NCBI GenBank assembly: GCA_903875815.1
Contig: CAIQXR010000309.1
Location: 1 to 5,736, forward strand
Length of the DNA stretch: 5,736 bases
Source: an uncultured Actinomycetes bacterium
GTDB lineage: Bacteria > Actinomycetota > Actinomycetes > Nanopelagicales > Nanopelagicaceae
Reading direction: 5' to 3'
Positions 1-5,736 of the stretch are shown piece after piece. The notes below the pieces were generated by a model, which saw only the letters and a program-made list of their open reading frames with translations, searched no databases and had not been told where the DNA came from. How positions within the stretch are numbered: the first letter of the stretch is position 1; every line of letters begins with the position of its first letter. Made by a program: the position numbers and the translations under genes.

Positions 1-4
1 GTCA

Positions 5-1090
5 ATGACAAGCACTCCTACCGAAGGTCACATTCTTCGAGTTCCTAAAGCAGTTCTCCATGATCACCTCGATGGCGGCCTTCGCCCGGAAACGATCATC
101 GAATTAGCGGCAGAGATCAATTATGCACTCCCTACAAATGATCCCATAAAGCTTGCTGACTGGTTTGAAGAGTCCTGCAACTCTGGCTCGCTCGAGCGCT
201 ATCTCGAAACATTTGCTCATACTGTTGCAGTAATGCAAACCCGCGAAGCAATCATTCGCGTAGCTCGCGAATGCGCGCTTGATCTTGCCCGCGATGGCGT
301 GGTCTATGCCGAAGTTCGTGGCGCACCAGAACTCTTTACTGAAAAAGGTCTCTCGCTCAACGAAGTAATTGAAGCAACGGTTGAGGGCTATCACCTCGGG
401 GAGCAAGATGCGAAAGCGGAGGGTTTCACCATTCGAGTGGAGTCGATTCTCTGCGCCCTTCGCCAAAATAATTTGGCAGATGAAGTTGCTCGCAAGGTAG
501 TGGAGTACAGAGATCGTGGAGTTGTTGGTTTTGATATCGCTGGACCAGAAGATGGCTTCCCGCCCACCAATCAGCAAGCAGCCTTCGATTATCTCCGCCA
601 AGAGAATGCTCACTTCACTATCCACGCTGGTGAGGCATACGGTCTACCGTCGATTTGGCAGGCTATTCAAATGTGTGGCGCAGAACGGTTAGGCCACGGC
701 GTCCGAATTATCGATGACATCGATTTCAGTGGAGCTGAGCCGAAGCTGGGACGACTCGCTCAATATGTCCGCGACCGTCGAATTCCACTCGAGCTCTGCC
801 CTACATCTAACTTACAGACTGGCGCAGCAAAGGATTATGCCTCACATCCGATTGGAAAATTGGAGGAGCTACGTTTTCGAGTAACGATCAATACCGATAA
901 TCGATTGATGAGCCGCACTTCGATGTCCTACGAAATGAAGGAATCGGTAAAAGCTTTTGGTTGGACCTTTGTTGACTTGCAGCGAGTCACTATCAATGCA
1001 CTTAAGAGCGCCTTCATCCCTTATGAAGAGCGCCTGCGCATTATTGAAGAGATCGTAAAGCCAGGCTACGCACAGATCTCTGCCGAGTAA
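5..1090 (+). CDS. add: Adenosine deaminase
   Basis: Cytosolic zinc hydrolase of the amidohydrolase superfamily that deaminates adenosine and deoxyadenosine to inosine and deoxyinosine plus ammonia, feeding purine salvage or nucleoside catabolism. The 361 residues match the usual length. Visible motifs: LHDHLDG with metal ligands His19 and His21; HAGE with ligand His207 and catalytic Glu210; GHG with His231; CPTSN at 265-269; and TDNR with metal ligand Asp298. In classical ADA1 the last motif is an Asp-Asp pair; here the second is Asn299, a form I recall from actinobacterial homologues. The ATG lies 4 bases from the window edge. I accept it because the protein begins about 18 residues before the first zinc motif, as in relatives, but its ribosome binding site cannot be seen. 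The ATGA at the start could overlap the stop of an upstream gene (inference). It converges on the ALDH-like gene with a 3-base gap. A related aminodeaminase role cannot be excluded. Confidence 0.93.
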   Translation: MTSTPTEGHILRVPKAVLHDHLDGGLRPETIIELAAEINYALPTNDPIKLADWFEESCNSGSLERYLETFAHTVAVMQTREAIIRVARECALDLARDGVVYAEVRGAPELFTEKGLSLNEVIEATVEGYHLGEQDAKAEGFTIRVESILCALRQNNLADEVARKVVEYRDRGVVGFDIAGPEDGFPPTNQQAAFDYLRQENAHFTIHAGEAYGLPSIWQAIQMCGAERLGHGVRIIDDIDFSGAEPKLGRLAQYVRDRRIPLELCPTSNLQTGAAKDYASHPIGKLEELRFRVTINTDNRLMSRTSMSYEMKESVKAFGWTFVDLQRVTINALKSAFIPYEERLRIIEEIVKPGYAQISAE

Positions 1091-1093
1091 GTG

Positions 1094-1933
1094 CTAGACC
1101 CCGATGGGGTGCCAGACTGTCTTATTCTCCATAAAGGCCAAGATACGCTGAACTGATTTCTGCTCCGCAAAGGTATGGATTCGCTTGAGGTTTTCGGCTC
1201 CAGCGATACGTGTCTCTACGTCCTGCTTCTTGGAAAGCCCAGTGGCATCGATAGCATCGATATCCATATGTGATGCTGCCCATGAAGCGAGCTCTGAAGA
1301 CTTCCCGGTGAGAATATTGATCACACCGGCAGGCAGATCCGATGTAGCAAGCGCTTCGCTTAAGGTGATTGCGCCCAATGGGTACTTTTCACTGGCAACC
1401 ACAACTGCAGTATTTCCTGAGGCAATGACAGGTGCGATCGCACTGACGAGTCCTAGGAGTGAGGGCTTGGAGTCGGCAAAGACTGCAACAACACCGATTG
1501 CTTCAGGAGTAGTGAAGTTATAGAAGGGGCCAGCCACTGGATTGGTCGACCCAGCAACAGCAGAGATCTTGTCGGTCCATCCGGCGTACCAGACCCAGGT
1601 ATCAATGGCGGCTTCGACTTGAGCTAATGCAGCTTTGGGAGTTACGCCCTCCATAGCAACAATCTCGGCAGCAAATTGTTCGCGCCGTCCTTCCATGATT
1701 TCAGCGACGCGATAGAGAATCTGACCTCGGTTATAAGCAGTTGCTTTACTCCAGCCGGCTTGTGCGGCGCGCGCTGCAACGACGCTATCACGAAGATCTT
1801 TGCGCGAAGCAAGGCAAGGGTTCGCTAAGAATTTACCTTTGGAATCTTTTACTTCATAGACGCGACCGGATTCACTGCGTGGGAATGCGCCGTTGATATA
1901 GAGCTTGTAAGTCTTCATGACATCAATTCTCAT
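1094..1933 (-). CDS. Short ALDH-like protein lacking the catalytic half; resembles the C-terminal domain of ALDH16
   Basis: 279 residues homologous to the N-terminal, NAD-binding (Rossmann) half of aldehyde dehydrogenases. Residues 10-20 (YINGAF) match the ALDH start, WYAGWTDKI at 115-123 aligns with HAGWADKLE of the neighbouring enzyme, and LPAGVINILTG at 200-210 is nearly identical in both. Active-site features are gone: the PWNFP motif has become VFADSK, KPAE has become [13 protein letters not shown] has become IDATGLSK, and there is no LELGG glutamate or catalytic cysteine region; the chain ends with KTVWHPIGV. The reading frame is clean, so it is a maintained gene rather than debris. ALDH16 proteins carry an extra C-terminal Rossmann domain that packs like a subunit interface; this protein has the right size and order to be that domain on a separate chain (inference). 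Start: the first ATG overlaps the upstream stop as TAATG and has a good AAGGGAAG site; the in-frame Met6 has none. Likely a structural partner, not an independent dehydrogenase. Confidence 0.85.
   Translation of the reverse strand: MRIDVMKTYKLYINGAFPRSESGRVYEVKDSKGKFLANPCLASRKDLRDSVVAARAAQAGWSKATAYNRGQILYRVAEIMEGRREQFAAEIVAMEGVTPKAALAQVEAAIDTWVWYAGWTDKISAVAGSTNPVAGPFYNFTTPEAIGVVAVFADSKPSLLGLVSAIAPVIASGNTAVVVASEKYPLGAITLSEALATSDLPAGVINILTGKSSELASWAASHMDIDAIDATGLSKKQDVETRIAGAENLKRIHTFAEQKSVQRILAFMENKTVWHPIGV
1098..1110. terminator. Small perfect hairpin at the convergent gene ends; possible weak terminator
   Basis: ACCCC-GAT-GGGGT forms a five-base-pair stem with a three-base loop. It starts eight bases after the adenosine deaminase stop codon and lies within the last codons (HPIGV) of the short ALDH-like gene. 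The stem is short and no T-run follows on either strand, so it is not a standard intrinsic terminator. It is the only candidate 3' structure at a junction with three intergenic bases. Confidence 0.2.
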
Positions 1934-1947
1934 TACTTGCTTCCCTT
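1931..1947 (-). promoter_or_regulatory. Ribosome binding site and TAATG coupling junction between the two ALDH genes
   Basis: On the minus strand AAGGGAAG (1947-1940) lies inside the last codons of the full-length ALDH, six bases before the TAATG where its TAA (1935-1933) shares one base with the ATG (1933-1931) of the short ALDH-like gene. This layout favours termination-reinitiation and a near-fixed ratio of the two proteins. It decides the start of the short gene in favour of the first ATG. Confidence 0.7.
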
Positions 1948-3375
1948 CACGTAAGCGCTAATTCCGTGGCGTCCGCCTTCGCGACCCCAGCCCGATTCTT
2001 TAAATCCACCAAAGGGACTTGTGGGATCAAATTTGTTAAAGGAGTTAGCCCAAATGACGCCAGCTTTCAGACGCTGGGCAGTCCAAAGAATGCGGGCGCC
2101 TTTATCGCTCCACACGCCCGCAGAGAGACCATAAGGAGTGTTATTCGCTTTCTCAATCGCCTCAGCGGGAGTTCGGAAAGTAAGGATGGAGAGAACTGGA
2201 CCGAAGATCTCCTCTTGCGCAATCCGGTGTGCTTGGGTCACGCCTGTAAAAATGGTTGGGGGATACCAGAAGCCTTTATTAGGGAGCTCGCAATTGATAG
2301 CCCAGCGCTCGGCGCCTTCTGTGTCGCCAGTGGCCGAAATCTCGGTAATGCGCTGTAGTTGGGCAGAACTATTGATGGCACCAATATCGGTATTTTTATC
2401 AAGCGGATTGCCCAATCGAATTAATTGCATCCGGCGCTTGAGCTTTTCGACGACTTCATCCAAGACATTTTCTTGAACGAGAAGTCTCGATCCGGCGCAG
2501 CAGACGTGGCCTTGATTGAAGAAGATGCCGTTGACGATTCCTTCAACGGTTTCATCCATGGCGGCATCTTCAAAGATGATGTTCGCGCCTTTGCCGCCGA
2601 GTTCTAGCGTCAAGCTCTTTTTGGTGGGCGCAACTGTCCGGGCAATAGCTTTGCCGACTTCGGTGGAACCGGTGAAGGCAACCTTGTCGACTCCGGGATG
2701 ATTCACCAGATGTGCTCCTGTGCTGCCATCGCCAGTCAAAATATTGACAACACCAGCAGGTAGGCCGGCTTGCTGACAAACTTCTGCAAAGAGGAGGGCT
2801 GTGAGCGGAGTGGTCTCTGCTGGTTTAAGGACAACGGTATTTCCCGTCGCAAGTGCTGGGGCAACTTTCCATGCCAACATCAATAGTGGGAAGTTCCACG
2901 GAATGATTTGAGCAGCAACGCCATGGGGCTTAGCAGCACTGCCGACGCCGGCATACTCCAACTTATCGGCCCAACCGGCGTGATAGAAGAAGTGCGCAGC
3001 GGCAAGGGGAATATCGGTATCGCGGGTTTCGCGAATCGGCTTGCCATTATTGAGGGTTTCTAGAACAGCAAATTCACGAGCCCGTTCTTGCAGAATGCGA
3101 GCGATGCGGAAGAGGTATTTACCGCGCTCTGCAGCTGGCATCTTCGACCAGGTCTTAGTGAAAGCGGTACGTGCAGCGCTAACGGCAGCATTCACATCGG
3201 CAAGATCGGCGAAAGCGACTTTCGACAGAACTTCTTCAGTCGCTGGATTAATCGTGTCGAAATACTTACCTGCCTTCGGCGCGACAAACTTGCCATTGAT
3301 GAAGAGGTTGTATTGTGCCTTGATATCGACAACTGCGGTCGACTCTAACGCGGGGGCGTATTCGAACGTATCCAT
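1933..3375 (-). CDS. NAD(P)-dependent aldehyde dehydrogenase, probably acetaldehyde to acetate
   Basis: Complete 480-residue ALDH-superfamily enzyme, cytosolic, oxidising an aldehyde to a carboxylic acid. Motifs in order: PWNFP at 159-163 (Asn161 of the oxyanion hole), VVLKPAE at 181-187 (Lys184, cofactor ribose), FTGSTEVG at 234-241 (Rossmann glycine loop), [10 protein letters not shown] at 257-266 (general base Glu258), NQGHVCCAG at 287-295 (nucleophile Cys292), EEIFGPV at 388-394 and [15 protein letters not shown] at 454-468. All catalytic residues are present. It follows deoC by 28 bases, so the acetaldehyde released by DeoC is the natural substrate (inference from context). The N-terminal leader FEYAPALES resembles actinobacterial ALDHs found next to deoC. 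The ribosome binding site is weak: GAGAAGAG lies 10 bases upstream, and a second GAGAAG sits too close. Together with the next gene it looks like the catalytic part of a split ALDH16. Cofactor preference and acyl-CoA formation cannot be judged, but the motifs fit a hydrolytic ALDH. Confidence 0.93.
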   Translation of the reverse strand: MDTFEYAPALESTAVVDIKAQYNLFINGKFVAPKAGKYFDTINPATEEVLSKVAFADLADVNAAVSAARTAFTKTWSKMPAAERGKYLFRIARILQERAREFAVLETLNNGKPIRETRDTDIPLAAAHFFYHAGWADKLEYAGVGSAAKPHGVAAQIIPWNFPLLMLAWKVAPALATGNTVVLKPAETTPLTALLFAEVCQQAGLPAGVVNILTGDGSTGAHLVNHPGVDKVAFTGSTEVGKAIARTVAPTKKSLTLELGGKGANIIFEDAAMDETVEGIVNGIFFNQGHVCCAGSRLLVQENVLDEVVEKLKRRMQLIRLGNPLDKNTDIGAINSSAQLQRITEISATGDTEGAERWAINCELPNKGFWYPPTIFTGVTQAHRIAQEEIFGPVLSILTFRTPAEAIEKANNTPYGLSAGVWSDKGARILWTAQRLKAGVIWANSFNKFDPTSPFGGFKESGWGREGGRHGISAYVKGSK

Positions 3376-3403
3376 AGCTTCTCTACTCTTCTCGTTAGCT
3401 CTA

Positions 3404-4348
3404 TTAATCCAAGGTCACATACTGAGGGCTGCTGTAATAGCCTTCGCGCATCTTCATTCGTTGCATCAGCAAGTCATTGAGGAGGGCGCTGGCACCAATG
3501 CGAAAGAGCGACGGCGTAAGCCACTCTGGTCCGGCAGTCTCGTTGACTAAGACCAACTGCTTGATGGCATCTTTGGTAGTGCGAATTCCACCAGCCGGCT
3601 TTACGCCAATGCGGTTACCAGTCATTGCATAGAAATCGCGGACCGCTTCGAGCATCACTAAAACGACAGGGGGAGTGGCAGCTGGTGCGACTTTGCCCGT
3701 GCTGGTCTTAATGAAATCTGCGCCGGCAAGCATGGCGAGGTAGGAAGCTTTTCGAACGTTGTCATAGGTAACAAGTTCGCCCGTCTCGAAAATAACTTTC
3801 AAATGAGCGCGATCACCGCAGAGCGACTTGATAAGAACGATCTCATCGAAGACTTCACCGAGCCGGCCAGAGAGAAAAGCACCGCGATCGATCACCATAT
3901 CGATCTCACCAGCGCCGGCATTCAGAGCGTCCAAGGTATCTTGCTTCTTTACTTCGATGCTTGCGCGGCCTGACGGGAAAGCGGTAGAGACTGCTGCGAC
4001 CGGAATATTTTTGCCACCGATAGCATCTAAATGCGTGCGGGCGATTGCGACCATATCGTTGTAGACACAGATCGCACCTACAGATGGGACCGTGGGGTCG
4101 GAAGGGTCTGGGCGAACCGCCTTACTGGCTAACGCTCTGACTTTGCCGGGCGTATCTGCGCCTTCCAAAGTAGTCAGATCCACCATGCTGATCGCTAAAT
4201 CGATCGCCCTATTCTTACTGTCGTTCTTAATGCTGCGTGTTCCCAGCATGGCAGCGCGCGCTTCGACGCCGACTTGGTCGACTGGTGGGAGAGTCTTTAA
4301 GAATTGTTTGAGCGAGGCCTCTGTGCCATCGATGAGAGGCGTGCTCAT
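3404..4348 (-). CDS. deoC: Deoxyribose-phosphate aldolase
   Basis: Class I (Schiff-base) aldolase splitting 2-deoxy-D-ribose 5-phosphate into glyceraldehyde 3-phosphate and acetaldehyde, the last committed step of deoxynucleoside catabolism. Visible active site: GEIDMVI at 147-153 with Asp150, LKVIFETG at 183-190, FIKTSTG at 212-218 with Schiff-base Lys214, and GVKPAGGIR at 248-256 with Lys250; these correspond to Asp102, Lys167 and Lys201 of the E. coli enzyme. AICVY at 92-96 keeps the cysteine equivalent to E. coli Cys47. At 314 residues it is longer than E. coli DeoC (259) and close to the eukaryotic-type length, with about 45 extra N-terminal residues and a tail ending GYYSSPQYVTLD. The start overlaps the upstream mutase stop as ATGA, and a GAAGG ribosome binding site lies seven bases before the ATG. 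The upstream mutase would make its substrate, and the downstream ALDH would consume the acetaldehyde. Confidence 0.96.
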   Translation of the reverse strand: MSTPLIDGTEASLKQFLKTLPPVDQVGVEARAAMLGTRSIKNDSKNRAIDLAISMVDLTTLEGADTPGKVRALASKAVRPDPSDPTVPSVGAICVYNDMVAIARTHLDAIGGKNIPVAAVSTAFPSGRASIEVKKQDTLDALNAGAGEIDMVIDRGAFLSGRLGEVFDEIVLIKSLCGDRAHLKVIFETGELVTYDNVRKASYLAMLAGADFIKTSTGKVAPAATPPVVLVMLEAVRDFYAMTGNRIGVKPAGGIRTTKDAIKQLVLVNETAGPEWLTPSLFRIGASALLNDLLMQRMKMREGYYSSPQYVTLD

Positions 4349-4360
4349 GCCAATACCTTC
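4345..4360 (-). promoter_or_regulatory. Ribosome binding site and ATGA overlap joining the mutase gene to deoC
   Basis: On the minus strand GAAGG (4360-4356) lies seven bases before the deoC ATG (4348-4346), inside the end of the mutase gene. The mutase TGA (4347-4345) overlaps that ATG as ATGA. This fixes the deoC start and indicates translational coupling within one operon. Confidence 0.7.
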
Positions 4361-5736
4361 GCTAGCTCGGTGCGTAGCTGTGTGACCATTGCCTCAGCCG
4401 TGGCCCGCTCTTCGTTACTGCCAGAAGGTCTCACCACTTCAATGTAACACTTCATCTTCGCTTCAGTGCCGCTGGGGCGAATGATGATGCGAATGGCTTT
4501 GCCCAGTTGGCCATCGGATAGGTAGAAGCGCAAGCCATTGGTGGCGGGGAGCGAGCCGCTGGGCTTATTTAAATCGTCAAACTGTGTCACTAAATAGCCA
4601 GCGATCGATGTAGGAGTCGACTCACGTAAGCGAGCAAGTACTTGATCGACTTGCTTGAGATCAGTCACGCGAATCGAAAGTTGCTCGGTGCGATGGAAGC
4701 CAAAGGCATTCCAAATCTCATCGAGATATTCGATCAGAGAAGTTCCTTCACGCTTGAGCTCGCCAGCAATTTTTGCAAGCATGAGGGCAGCCGAGACGCC
4801 ATCTTTATCGTTCACCGTTGCGGGATCGACCGCATAGCCCAACGCCTCTTCATATCCGTAGGTGAGGTTAGGGATCTTGGCGAGCCACTTAAAGCCAGTG
4901 AGCACTTCGTGGAATTCGATTCCAAATTTGGCTGCCACTTTAGAGAGAAGAGAGGAGGAGACGATCGAATTGGCGAATGCCTTTCCACTACAGCGATCGG
5001 GGAGGCGAGTGGCAATGTAATAACCAAAGATTGCGCCGACTTCATCACCGCGCAGCATTCGCCATCCGAGGGCTGGATCAACTGTTGCGGCAGCGCAACG
5101 ATCAGCGTCGGGGTCATTGGCAATCACGATATCGGCGCCATGTGCGCGCGCAGTCTCGAGTGAGAGATCGATGGCACCCGGTTCTTCCGGATTAGGGAAT
5201 TTCACGGTGGGGAAATCTGGATCAGGTTCGGCTTGCTCTGCGACCAAGATGGGTTGACCAAATCCTGCTTTATGCATCACATGCATGACGGTCTTGGCAC
5301 CAACACCGTGCATCGCGGTATAGACGACTTTAATATCTTCGGGTTCTTTTACGAGCGACGCAGTAGTGGAGACGTAGGAGTGAATGACCTTCTCATCAAC
5401 GATGCTCCACTGCGAGCCACGAGGCTGGTGGCTATCGATCTTGGCAATCTCATCAGCGATCTGTGAATCTGCGGGCGCGATGATCTGCGATCCGGCATAA
5501 CGAACGCCATCAACGACGCCCCCTAAATAAACTTTGTAGCCATTATCTTCTGGTGGATTATGGCTAGCCGTGACCATAACGCCGACATCAACGCCCAACG
5601 CGTTGACGGCATAAGCAAGGACGGGTGTAGGGAGCGGCCGGGGCAAGACATGAACCGTCATTCCTGCGCCTGCAAAAATTTCCGCACTCTCTTGGGTGAA
5701 TTCTTCAGATCCATGACGAGCATCTCGGCCAATGAC
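4345..5736 (-). CDS. Phospho-sugar mutase (PGM2-type alpha-D-phosphohexomutase), likely phosphopentomutase; 5' end outside the window
   Basis: Partial gene: the frame stays open to the right edge, giving 463 residues, with roughly 90 N-terminal residues missing if it has the usual ~550. The methionine encoded at 5661-5659 is internal, since the residues before it (VIGRDARHGSEEF at the window edge) are conserved family sequence. Motifs, counted from the first visible residue: TASHNP with phosphoserine Ser58 (codon 5565-5563); metal loop DPDADR at 208-213; sugar-specificity loop GYEEALGY at 294-301; phosphate-binding RPSGTE at 420-425. TAMHGVG and the GYEEALGY form are typical of the PGM2 branch, which includes phosphopentomutases, rather than classical ManB or Pgm. 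Sitting directly upstream of deoC, it most likely converts (deoxy)ribose 1-phosphate to the 5-phosphate, in place of DeoB (inference); a role as phosphoglucomutase or phosphomannomutase remains possible. The phosphate loop continues EAKMK where EPK is usual. No regulatory region is visible. Confidence 0.9.
   Translation of the reverse strand, partial: VIGRDARHGSEEFTQESAEIFAGAGMTVHVLPRPLPTPVLAYAVNALGVDVGVMVTASHNPPEDNGYKVYLGGVVDGVRYAGSQIIAPADSQIADEIAKIDSHQPRGSQWSIVDEKVIHSYVSTTASLVKEPEDIKVVYTAMHGVGAKTVMHVMHKAGFGQPILVAEQAEPDPDFPTVKFPNPEEPGAIDLSLETARAHGADIVIANDPDADRCAAATVDPALGWRMLRGDEVGAIFGYYIATRLPDRCSGKAFANSIVSSSLLSKVAAKFGIEFHEVLTGFKWLAKIPNLTYGYEEALGYAVDPATVNDKDGVSAALMLAKIAGELKREGTSLIEYLDEIWNAFGFHRTEQLSIRVTDLKQVDQVLARLRESTPTSIAGYLVTQFDDLNKPSGSLPATNGLRFYLSDGQLGKAIRIIIRPSGTEAKMKCYIEVVRPSGSNEERATAEAMVTQLRTELAKVLA

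Noticed and set aside
104..625. Open frame of 173 codons on the minus strand inside adenosine deaminase
   Set aside because: Its translation shows no family motif, and it lies fully within a clearly conserved gene on the other strand.
1434..1441. GCGATCGC octamer, the cyanobacterial HIP1 sequence
   Set aside because: I noticed only this one exact copy, which is expected by chance in GATC-rich coding sequence; the proteins look actinobacterial.
1094..1933. The short ALDH-like gene as a frameshifted or truncated pseudogene
   Set aside because: Its frame is uninterrupted, it has a good ribosome binding site and coupled start, and no catalytic-domain remnant is found in any frame beyond its stop.
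1930..1950. Programmed -1 frameshift fusing the two ALDH genes
   Set aside because: The short gene is in the -1 frame, but no slippery heptamer is present before the TAA. A ribosome binding site plus TAATG explains the junction by reinitiation.
3041..3550. Open frame of 169 codons on the plus strand across the ALDH-deoC junction
   Set aside because: It is antisense to two conserved genes, with an arginine- and serine-rich low-information product and no recognisable motif.
4642..5163. Open frame of 173 codons on the plus strand inside the mutase gene
   Set aside because: It is antisense to conserved mutase motifs and has no recognisable protein features.
5659..5661. Methionine codon as the true start of the mutase gene
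   Set aside because: The 25 codons before it are open to the window edge and encode typical family sequence (VIGRDARHGSEEF), so the gene continues outside the window.

Overview
The window is a compact, essentially fully coding stretch from a bacterial chromosome. It holds five protein-coding genes and no sign of phage, insertion sequences, CRISPR or RNA genes. The protein sequences look most like those of Actinobacteria: the adenosine deaminase start and its TDNRLMS motif, the N-terminus of the full-length aldehyde dehydrogenase, and the gene order phosphopentomutase-like / deoC / ALDH / ALDH-like. Base composition is moderate (about half G+C by eye), lower than in Streptomyces, and the genes touch or overlap. 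That would suit a streamlined, possibly aquatic actinobacterium, but the genus cannot be set from this window.

Layout. On the plus strand, an adenosine deaminase gene fills 5-1090; its start lies at the left edge. Everything from 1094 to the right edge is on the minus strand and reads right to left as one operon: a phosphohexomutase-superfamily enzyme (4345-5736, N-terminus outside the window), deoC (3404-4348, overlapping it by ATGA), a full-length NAD-dependent aldehyde dehydrogenase (1933-3375, 28 bases after deoC), and a 279-residue ALDH-like protein without a catalytic half (1094-1933, joined by TAATG). The two transcription units converge with only 3 bases between their stop codons. No intergenic stretch exceeds 30 bases, so the operon promoter must lie outside the window.

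How the genes work together. This is a (deoxy)nucleoside breakdown module. Adenosine deaminase makes inosine. A nucleoside phosphorylase, not in the window, would release (deoxy)ribose 1-phosphate. The mutase would convert this to the 5-phosphate. DeoC splits deoxyribose 5-phosphate into glyceraldehyde 3-phosphate and acetaldehyde, and the ALDH would oxidise the acetaldehyde to acetate.

The most interesting point is the ALDH pair. The active enzyme plus the short, catalytically empty ALDH-like protein match, in order and total length, the two-part architecture of the single-chain ALDH16 family, but as two translationally coupled genes.
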